A DNA stretch of 50,027 bases from Alphaproteobacteria bacterium (GTDB lineage: Bacteria; Pseudomonadota; Alphaproteobacteria; UBA11222): positions 1-50,027 of the forward strand of contig SHWM01000009.1 in NCBI GenBank assembly GCA_009693835.1. Reading direction: 5' to 3'. Position 1 is the stretch's first letter; the number at the start of each line of letters is the position of its first letter. The notes beneath the pieces are model-generated. The model saw only the letters and a program-made list of their open reading frames with translations, did not search any database and had not been told where the DNA came from. Positions 8,237-13,793 of the stretch are shown piece after piece. The translations under genes and the position numbers were made by a program.

Positions 8237-9301
8237 TTACACGGCCATGGCGCTGGTCTGGTTTGGTAACACCATTCCCGCCGGCAAGCGCGGCAGACGG
8301 CCCGGAAGATAGCGCACATGCAGCAACTGCGTGGCGGAAATATTACCCGCCATCGACAGATCGGCCGCCCCGAATTCATCATCTGAAAGCAGGGCGCCTG
8401 TCAAATCCGCGCCGCGAAAACTGGTGCCCGGAAATATGGCGCCCGCCAGTTGCGCACCACGCAGATCCGCGCCGCGAAAATTCACGCCACGCAAATCCGC
8501 ACCCGACAGATCTGCATGTTCGAAATGAAAATGCGACATGTCGGCATCGGTCAATTCTATTCCTGACAGATTGACACGCGGCAGATCGGCAAAATTCCGT
8601 ATCGCATCCCCGGCCGGCAACAGCCGCGTGAGCACCGCAAGCGCCGCGCCCACATCAAAACCCGGCCGTTTGCGGCCAGTTTCCGTATCCGTCCATTGCT
8701 GTATGTAGGCCGCCAGTGTTCCCACACAGGATTGCAGGTCGCCGCCCTGCCGCACCAGCCGTTCCAGCGCCAGTATCCCGCCAATACGCACTGTCGCATG
8801 CGCATGACCCAGATATTCCAGCGCCGCCAGAAACGGATCGCCCGGAGGCTGGGGCTTCGCGATAGATGGATTAGAGGGTTTCTCTGTTAACGGAGGTTTT
8901 TCGGATGGCGGGGCTGGTTCCATGCGGGGGGCCGGTGCCTCTGGCGCGGGTTCTGCACTGGCGCCATGAACTTCACGCCGGGGCTGGGTTTCCGGCACCG
9001 GGGCAGCGCGCCTGGCGGGCATGGCCATCACCGTCAGCGGACCCGGCTGCAGAACCTTCGCCTGAAACGAAGCGTGCGGATGGGGCTGCAGCAGCATCCG
9101 GCCCATGAGGAACAGGCACAGGCACAACACCCCGACCAGCATCCAGCCATAAAATATCAGACCCGTTCCGCCAGCAATTTCTGCCGGCAAATATATGGGT
9201 TGCACACTGAAACCCCATATCGCGCCAAGCGCGATGGCGGCAGCAAACCAGACTCCATCACCGGGGCCGGACCCGCCGTCTCTCTCAGGTCCCATTCGCA
9301 T
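8237..9301 (-). CDS. Membrane-anchored pentapeptide-repeat protein
   Basis: A 354-residue protein with three parts. Two hydrophobic helices (about residues 17-35 and 45-67) anchor it in the membrane. A proline/alanine-rich linker of about 70 residues follows. Then comes a cytoplasmic-looking part with a HEAT-like segment (LGHAHATVRIGGILALERL), as is common in this group, and a run of pentapeptide repeats (ADLSGADLRGVNFRGADL and onward) that should fold as a right-handed quadrilateral beta helix. Function is unknown; such repeats usually make binding surfaces. The chosen ATG lies within the last codons of panE, overlapping it by 17 bases; a second ATG two codons later is equally possible. Neither has a strong ribosome binding site, which suggests coupling to panE translation. 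Confidence 0.85.
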   Translation of the reverse strand: MRMGPERDGGSGPGDGVWFAAAIALGAIWGFSVQPIYLPAEIAGGTGLIFYGWMLVGVLCLCLFLMGRMLLQPHPHASFQAKVLQPGPLTVMAMPARRAAPVPETQPRREVHGASAEPAPEAPAPRMEPAPPSEKPPLTEKPSNPSIAKPQPPGDPFLAALEYLGHAHATVRIGGILALERLVRQGGDLQSCVGTLAAYIQQWTDTETGRKRPGFDVGAALAVLTRLLPAGDAIRNFADLPRVNLSGIELTDADMSHFHFEHADLSGADLRGVNFRGADLRGAQLAGAIFPGTSFRGADLTGALLSDDEFGAADLSMAGNISATQLLHVRYLPGRLPRLPAGMVLPNQTSAMAV

Positions 9302-10202
9302 AGGGTTTCAGCGCCGCATGTATCACCCGATTCACGGGTGTCGGCACGCCGACCCGTGCGCCCAGACGGACAACCCCGCCAGCCAGCCAGTCCACTTCCA
9401 TCCGCCTGCCATGCTCCAGATCCTCCAGCAGCGACGGCTTCAACTGAAACGGTAACTCTTTTGCTCTCTCGACCTGGCTATGGCTGAAATCCTTGGGAAT
9501 ATTCATGCCCATCGCGTGCGCCACCGCTTCTGCCTCACTCAGCGCTTCGCCCAGCAGGTGCAATGTCTCGGGGCAGGCGCGAACCACGCCAATGGAACCC
9601 CGTGTCAGCGCCATGACACCGGAATAGCCGGCCACCAGAACGAATTTGGTCCACAGGCTGCCATTAATGTCCGCCTTGAAACGGGCTTCAACATTGGTGC
9701 CCGCAAAGGCGTCGATCAGGGATTGCGCGCGCGGACTGAGCTTGCCGTCCAGTTCGCCAAAATCTATATGGCCGGCTGCGCCCACGTGACGGATAAGGCC
9801 GGGGGTGACGATATTGGAGGAGACATAGGAAGAGCCGGGCAAAATCCGGCTCCGTTCAATTTCCGGGGCCAGCATGTCCACCACCTCAACCCCGTTCTGC
9901 AGGGTGAGAACAAAGGTTTGCGGTCCCAATAGCGACGCAAGCAACGCCTTCGATCCGGCCACATCATACAGCTTGACGCAATACAGCACCGCATCGACGG
10001 CGCCGATGGCCGCTGCGTCACTTCCCGCGCGCACGGTCTTCAGTTCAAAATCCCCGTCCGGGGATTCCACTTTCAGACCTTTGGACTGCAGGGCAGCAAG
10101 CGTCTGCCCGCGCGCCACGAACGCCACCTCGTGTCCGGCAAGCGCCAGCTTGCCGCCGAAATAGGCCCCCATTCCCCCCGTGCCCAGAATAGCAAACCGC
10201 AT
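9285..10202 (-). CDS. panE: 2-dehydropantoate 2-reductase family (ketopantoate reductase)
   Basis: A 305-residue NADPH-dependent reductase of the ApbA/PanE fold. The Rossmann motif GTGGMG is at residues 7-12, LYCVKLYD is the usual strand leading to the cofactor, and LTLQNGVE matches the family's conserved NG loop. The C-terminal helical domain carries SLLEDLEHGRRMEVDWLAG, corresponding to the family's substrate-binding motif. In pantothenate synthesis the enzyme makes pantoate from ketopantoate, but many genomes carry several paralogues with other substrates, and no panB or panC is nearby. GAGGAG seven bases before the ATG supports the start. It probably forms a two-gene unit with the downstream pentapeptide protein. 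Confidence 0.88.
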   Translation of the reverse strand: MRFAILGTGGMGAYFGGKLALAGHEVAFVARGQTLAALQSKGLKVESPDGDFELKTVRAGSDAAAIGAVDAVLYCVKLYDVAGSKALLASLLGPQTFVLTLQNGVEVVDMLAPEIERSRILPGSSYVSSNIVTPGLIRHVGAAGHIDFGELDGKLSPRAQSLIDAFAGTNVEARFKADINGSLWTKFVLVAGYSGVMALTRGSIGVVRACPETLHLLGEALSEAEAVAHAMGMNIPKDFSHSQVERAKELPFQLKPSLLEDLEHGRRMEVDWLAGGVVRLGARVGVPTPVNRVIHAALKPYANGT

Positions 10203-10293
10203 GGTCCCCGCTCCTCTTTTATTGTTATAGGGGCAGCTTAATGTATTTAGCGTTGCATGAGAACAAGGCGGTTGGGAGAAACCAAAAAAAGCC

Positions 10294-10716
10294 CTAACTG
10301 TCCTTCATTCCGCCCATTTCACAGATAATCGCCCAGCTTTCCGGGGCCACGGGTGTCACGGAAAGGCGCGCCTGGCGCACCAGCGCCATTTCCTGGAGGC
10401 GTGGTTCGCCTTTTATCTGCGCCAGCGTCACCGGGTTGGGCATCGGCTTCCTGGCGCGGACGGTAACCAGCCCAAAGCGCCCGGTCGCATCGGTCGGATC
10501 GGGGTGATGTTCGCGGATGACTTCCACAATGCCGACAATGCGTTTTTCATCCACCGAATGATAGAAAAAGCCGAGATCGCCCTTGCGCATGGCTTTCATA
10601 TTATTATTGGCCTGATAGTTGCGCACACCACTCCACGGCTCGCCTTTGGCGCCCCGCCTGACCTGCTGTTCCCATGACCAGGCCCCCGGCTCCGACTTGA
10701 ATAGCCAGTAAGCCAT
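10294..10716 (-). CDS. EVE-domain protein (thymocyte nuclear protein 1-like)
   Basis: A 140-residue single-domain protein. It begins with YWLFKSEPGAWSWE and has WSGVRNYQANNNMKAMRKGD, the hallmark of the EVE family, whose PUA-like fold resembles YTH domains and is thought to bind modified nucleic acid bases. Length is normal. It is the last gene of a gpsA-YciI-EVE operon, five bases after the YciI gene. A run of seven Ts follows the stop on the coding strand, but I see no strong stem before it. The role in bacteria is not established. Confidence 0.93.
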   Translation of the reverse strand: MAYWLFKSEPGAWSWEQQVRRGAKGEPWSGVRNYQANNNMKAMRKGDLGFFYHSVDEKRIVGIVEVIREHHPDPTDATGRFGLVTVRARKPMPNPVTLAQIKGEPRLQEMALVRQARLSVTPVAPESWAIICEMGGMKDS

Positions 10717-10721
10717 CGGCC

Positions 10722-11018
10722 TCAGGCTTTTGGCAGCGACGGATTGCCAACTGACCAGCGCCAGGCCCGCACGATGGCGCTTTCAAACAGGCCCGCCTTG
10801 ACATAGGGATCGTCCTGCACCCATGCCTGGGCCTGTTCGATCGTATCCGTTTCCAGAACCAGCACGCCGCCCGCCATGGTTTCCCCATCCGCGGCCAGCA
10901 GCGGGCCGCCCATGCAGACACAGCTCGAATTCTTGACATATTCCAGATGCGCGGGCCGCGTCGCCATCCGCAGCGCCAGGCTGTTGGGTTTGTCAGTATA
11001 ATGAACCACGAAATGCAT
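10722..11018 (-). CDS. YciI-like protein
   Basis: A 98-residue protein of the YciI (YCII-related) ferredoxin-like fold. FVVHYTDKPNS followed by RPAHLEYV carries the His/Asp pattern conserved in the family, and the C-terminal part (DDPYVKAGLFESAIVRAW) is also typical. The start at 11018 is fixed by GGAGG seven bases upstream; an in-frame ATG further out lacks any ribosome binding site. It sits 25 bases after gpsA and five before the EVE gene. The family's biochemical role is mostly unknown; some members act as dehydrochlorinase-like enzymes. Confidence 0.92.
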   Translation of the reverse strand: MHFVVHYTDKPNSLALRMATRPAHLEYVKNSSCVCMGGPLLAADGETMAGGVLVLETDTIEQAQAWVQDDPYVKAGLFESAIVRAWRWSVGNPSLPKA

Positions 11019-11043
11019 ATGAGTTCCTCCGGCTGTCAGAATG

Positions 11044-12045
11044 TTATAGTGTCTCACTGGTCACGGGCCGTGCAAGCAAATCCGTGATCACGCCGCCGAT
11101 GGCGGCACCCAGATTCAAAATCGCGTGGACCGCGGCGCATATTGGCATGTCCACCCCCTCCTGCCGAGCCAGTTCTACCGCCGCCCCTGTCGTGCTGGCG
11201 CCTTCAAACACACCCCGCGAACCGGCCAGGATGGCCGCCAGCGCCTCACCCTTTCCCAGCCGGAAGCCCAGGCTGAAATTGCGCGACTGATGGCTGTTGC
11301 AGGTCAGCGACAGATCGCCAATGCCGGCCAGCCCCATCATCGTCGCCGCCTGCCCGCCCAGTTTGACGGTTAGCCGCGTCATTTCGGCCAGCCCGCGCGT
11401 CATCAGCGCCGCCCGGGCGCTTTCGCCCAACCCCCGCCCCTCGGCAATGCCGCAGGCGATGCCGATGACATTTTTAAGGGCTCCGCCTATCTCGACCCCT
11501 ATAATGTCGGATGACACGTAGGGACGGAAACTTTGAGTGGCGATGCGTTGGGCCAGCCGCCCGCCCAGGGCCGTGTCGGCGCAGGCCAGCGTCACCGCCG
11601 TAGGCAGGCCGCTGGCGATGTCGCCGGCAAAGCTCGGTCCCGACAGAATGGCATGGGGATGGCCAGGTGCAACCTGTTCCACAACCTGATGCATCAGCAT
11701 GTGCGATTCCTTCTCGATGCCCTTGGCGCAAATCAGGAGGGGCGCCCCCGGCCGGAGAAAGGAAACCTGCTCTGACAATGTCACCCGCATAAATTGCGCA
11801 GGAATCGCCAGTAAAACTGCGTCTGCGGTCCCTAATAGCGCCGAATCGTTAGTCGCGAAAACATCTGCGGCCAGCATAATGCCCGGCAGATAGGCGCTAT
11901 TGACATGATCTCTATTGATCGCGGCGGCGAGGCCGGGATCCCTCACCCGCAAGATCACCCGGCTGCCGGCCCCCGACGCCACACAGGCCAGCGCCGTGCC
12001 GAATCCGCCGCCGCCAATGACGGCAAGCTGGCTAAATCCGCTCAT
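11044..12045 (-). CDS. gpsA: NAD(P)-dependent glycerol-3-phosphate dehydrogenase
   Basis: Reduces dihydroxyacetone phosphate to sn-glycerol 3-phosphate for phospholipid synthesis. The N-terminal Rossmann motif GGGGFGTAL is at about residues 11-19. The catalytic lysine region is in EIGGALKNVIGIACGIAEG, and TCNSHQSRNFSLG matches the substrate-binding segment of GpsA. Length (333) is normal. It heads an operon with the YciI and EVE genes. In many alphaproteobacteria tsaD lies upstream; here the upstream gene is a divergent TetR regulator. It is the biosynthetic counterpart of glpD in the same window. Confidence 0.95.
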   Translation of the reverse strand: MSGFSQLAVIGGGGFGTALACVASGAGSRVILRVRDPGLAAAINRDHVNSAYLPGIMLAADVFATNDSALLGTADAVLLAIPAQFMRVTLSEQVSFLRPGAPLLICAKGIEKESHMLMHQVVEQVAPGHPHAILSGPSFAGDIASGLPTAVTLACADTALGGRLAQRIATQSFRPYVSSDIIGVEIGGALKNVIGIACGIAEGRGLGESARAALMTRGLAEMTRLTVKLGGQAATMMGLAGIGDLSLTCNSHQSRNFSLGFRLGKGEALAAILAGSRGVFEGASTTGAAVELARQEGVDMPICAAVHAILNLGAAIGGVITDLLARPVTSETL

Positions 12046-12102
12046 TTATGGGCCTTCGGCTGGAAAAATGACGATTTCATCATTATATGATTAAATAATT
12101 TA

Positions 12103-12114
12103 TTGATTGTTCAA
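12103..12114. promoter_or_regulatory. Possible operator between gpsA and the second tetR gene
   Basis: The AT-rich divergent region between gpsA and the TetR gene contains the short inverted repeat TTGA-TTGT-TCAA. Its inner ATTGTTCA (12106-12113) recurs at 12986-12993, in front of the micro-protein cluster. A shared motif in front of the regulator and its possible targets would fit autoregulation, but the motif is short and AT-rich, so chance is possible. Confidence 0.3.
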
Positions 12115-12152
12115 CATTTGCGATTAGAGTTGCTTCAGGAGGAAGCGTGTTA

Positions 12153-12782
12153 ATGATAATGCCCGTTGAAACGGACATACGCACGAAAATTGTTGCTGCG
12201 GCCTACAAGCTGATAGCCCGATATGGTTATGGCAAGACCACCATGGCTGATCTTGCGGAAGCCTGTGGTATGTCGCCCGGTAATTTATATCGTTATTTCC
12301 CTGGCAAACTCGACATTGCGGAGCAGCTGGCGCTTCTGGCCTTCGAAGACGAGGAGAATGCCTTGCGCGAATTGGTGCGCAGGCCGGGATTGAGTGCTTC
12401 TGAAAAGTTGAAGCTGTTCTTATGCACCCAGCTCCGGGTTACCCACGCCATGCTGAAGGACGATGCGAAAATATTCGAAATTGCCCAGATTATTTCGCGC
12501 GAGCGGCCGCTGCTTGCGAATCAGAATCTGGCCAGAATTCGGGCCTTGCTGGCTGAAATTCTGTCGGCAGGCAATGCGGCGGGCGAATTCGATATTCCCG
12601 ATGTGGTCAGCGCCGCCGAGATGATCCAGTGCGCCACCATGAAATTTCATTATCCCCAATTATTCACCCGGTTGGCGCTCGAGGATCTGGAACGCGAGCT
12701 GCGAGGCGTTCTCAACCTGGTTTTAAGTGGCATTTGCAGCAAGCTGCATCAGTCCGCCAGCCCTGACACCCAGTCCGCATAA
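12153..12782 (+). CDS. TetR/AcrR-family transcriptional regulator
   Basis: A 209-residue one-component regulator. The N-terminal helix-turn-helix is unmistakable (RYGYGKTTMADLAEACGMSPGNLYRYFPGKLDIAEQL, about residues 20-60). The C-terminal domain is all-helical and not assignable to a ligand class by eye. AGGAGG ten bases before the ATG at 12153 makes it the best start; a GTG at 12147 lies too close to that site and an ATG at 12159 too far. It is divergent from gpsA and codirectional with three micro-membrane protein genes that begin about 330 bases downstream, so those are plausible targets. Confidence 0.92.
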   Translation: MIMPVETDIRTKIVAAAYKLIARYGYGKTTMADLAEACGMSPGNLYRYFPGKLDIAEQLALLAFEDEENALRELVRRPGLSASEKLKLFLCTQLRVTHAMLKDDAKIFEIAQIISRERPLLANQNLARIRALLAEILSAGNAAGEFDIPDVVSAAEMIQCATMKFHYPQLFTRLALEDLERELRGVLNLVLSGICSKLHQSASPDTQSA

Positions 12783-12986
12783 AATCCGGCGCGCCTCCAC
12801 GACCTGCACGCTTTAGTTCGTAAATTCGCGGAATACGGAAAAATTTATTCCCAAAAGCTCCAATCTGACGCCTGGCTAATATTTATTTTTGTTTTCAATA
12901 GCCTATATATAATTGCCCTGCTTTCCCCCCGGCCAAAATGAAACCGATTGCGCGCAGCACGAAAAAAAATGATCAAACAGTAAAAA

Positions 12987-13030
12987 TTGTTCATTTTGTT
13001 CATTGTTTTTTTAATTGTGCGCCCTTATAT
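12987..13030 (+). promoter_or_regulatory. Tandem 9-bp repeat and putative promoter before the micro-protein cluster
   Basis: Two exact, directly adjacent copies of TTGTTCATT (12987-12995 and 12996-13004) overlap a possible -35 box (TTGTTT, 13003-13008). Sixteen bases later comes a -10-like TTATAT (13025-13030). The region 12783-13113 is otherwise AT-rich and holds no gene I can support. The repeat resembles the ATTGTTCA core found in front of the TetR gene, so it may be the operator of that regulator. The exact repeat is visible; the role is inferred. Confidence 0.4.
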
Positions 13031-13049
13031 GAAATTCATGGCAGCGAAT

Positions 13050-13080
13050 GCTGCAGTGCTAATCGGGAAAATACTGCAGC
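13050..13080 (+). other. Stem-loop in the presumed leader of the micro-protein cluster
   Basis: GCTGCAGT (13050-13057) and ACTGCAGC (13073-13080) form a perfect 8-bp stem with a 15-base loop. It lies between the putative promoter and the first micro-ORF, about 33 bases before its ATG. No T-run follows, so it is not a simple terminator. It could affect message stability or translation of the cluster. Confidence 0.4.
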
Positions 13081-13113
13081 GCAAAATTGATGAACCGGAC
13101 GATGGAGGGCGAC

Positions 13114-13236
13114 ATGAACATCACATCATCACATTTTAATACCGGCGACTTACTGGGTAAAATAATCAAGATTGGCTTCTCGGTCTATGTCCTGGCGATC
13201 CTGGCGCAGGTGATTCAGAACTGCAATCTGGTCTAG
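13114..13236 (+). CDS. Single-span membrane micro-protein A (40 aa)
   Basis: A 40-residue open frame starting MNITSSHFNTGDLL and ending in NCNLV. After a polar N-terminus of about 14 residues, residues 15-36 form one hydrophobic helix (KIIKIGFSVYVLAILAQVI). GGAGG with normal spacing precedes the ATG, which argues that it is translated. I do not recognise the family. It does not resemble KdpF, CydX or CcoQ. It is the first of three codirectional micro-genes and shares a loose pattern with the others: Gly/Glu-Asp/Glu-Leu just before the membrane span. Confidence 0.6.
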   Translation: MNITSSHFNTGDLLGKIIKIGFSVYVLAILAQVIQNCNLV

Positions 13237-13280
13237 GGCCAGAGCAATTTGCGGCAACGCAACAATATAGGACGACGAAA

Positions 13281-13400
13281 ATGAAACAGAATTTAGTTCA
13301 GGGCCGGTGGGAAGACCTGGCCGTCAACACAGCACGATCGGTCCTGCTGATCTGGATACTCGCGGCGATGCTGCTGCGTGCGGGCGGGATCCTGGCGTAA
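13281..13400 (+). CDS. Single-span membrane micro-protein B (39 aa)
   Basis: A 39-residue frame (MKQNLVQGRWEDLAVN at the N-terminus) with one predicted membrane helix at about residues 18-38 (ARSVLLIWILAAMLLRAGG). AGGACGAC about eight bases before the ATG can act as a ribosome binding site. It begins 44 bases after micro-protein A. WEDLA occupies the place of GDLL in A and GELV in C. Family unknown. Confidence 0.55.
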   Translation: MKQNLVQGRWEDLAVNTARSVLLIWILAAMLLRAGGILA

Positions 13401-13434
13401 CTAACCGCCATCCGATTTAAGGAAGGAGCACATC

Positions 13435-13656
13435 ATGCCCCATTTGAGGACGAAATTTGGTGAATTGGTTCAGGTGGCGGTGCCTGTCGTGACTGGCGTG
13501 CTGTTGTGGAGCTATTTAGCCGTCGCCATGGTGTATGGGACGCTGAGCGCCCAATTCACCAGCAAGTTTACCTTCGCGCCCCACCCCTCCCCCTCACGGG
13601 ACCGAAGGCCACCTAGAGCAATTCCTTTTCAGACTGAACCAGTTGGTTCAATCTAA
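13435..13656 (+). CDS. Membrane micro-protein C with a repeat-derived C-terminus (73 aa)
   Basis: A 73-residue frame with a strong ribosome binding site (AAGGAAGGAG) before the ATG. Residues 1-40 look like the other two micro-proteins: FGELVQVAV then a single hydrophobic helix (about 14-36). From about residue 48 onward the composition changes to HPSPSRDRRPPR and the frame runs through a C-rich block and well into the palindromic repeat at 13614-13674. The last 25 or so residues are therefore probably encoded by the repeat, and the ancestral protein was likely about 45 residues. It starts 34 bases after micro-protein B. Confidence 0.6.
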   Translation: MPHLRTKFGELVQVAVPVVTGVLLWSYLAVAMVYGTLSAQFTSKFTFAPHPSPSRDRRPPRAIPFQTEPVGSI

Positions 13657-13674
13657 AAAGGTAAAATTGCTCTA
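13614..13674. repeat. 61-bp palindromic repeat (AGAGCAA family)
   Basis: TAGAGCAATT (13614-13623) pairs with AATTGCTCTA (13665-13674). Inside, CCTTTT pairs with AAAAGG, AGA with TCT, and TGAACC with GGTTCA around a four-base loop. This is a long imperfect hairpin. The same AGAGCAA outer arm occurs at 20594-20652 and, as one half only, at 8157-8164. Outer arms are conserved and inner sequence differs, as expected for a dispersed palindromic family. It overlaps the 3' end of micro-gene C. Confidence 0.75.
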
Positions 13675-13684
13675 AATTATTATA

Positions 13685-13750
13685 TAGACCATGTTTTACG
13701 GATCAGACGGGATCGCCACGGGCGATTCCATCTGATCCGAACATGGTCTA
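13685..13750. repeat. 66-bp palindromic repeat (TAGACCATGTT family)
   Basis: TAGACCATGTT (13685-13695) pairs exactly with AACATGGTCTA (13740-13750). GGATCAGA (13700-13707) pairs with TCTGATCC (13731-13738), and ATCGCC (13712-13717) with GGCGAT (13721-13726). The element can fold into one long hairpin in DNA or RNA on either strand. It differs in sequence from the repeat ten bases to its left, so two distinct palindromes are nested in one intergenic space. I found no second copy in this window. Confidence 0.75.
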
Positions 13751-13780
13751 ACGCCGGAGCGCAACCCGCCCCGGCGTTTT
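13751..13780 (+). terminator. Rho-independent terminator
   Basis: ACGCCGG (13751-13757) and CCGGCGT (13771-13777) form a 7-bp GC-rich stem with a 13-base loop, followed by TTTT. The T-run is on the plus strand, so it would end transcription from the micro-protein cluster just before the convergent clpB gene. It directly abuts the 66-bp palindrome. Confidence 0.6.
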
Positions 13781-13793
13781 CTTGTGCGGAAGA

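Noticed and set aside
10255..10296. T-run after the EVE gene as a terminator
   Set aside because: Seven Ts follow the stop on the minus strand, but I could not find a stable stem in front of them.
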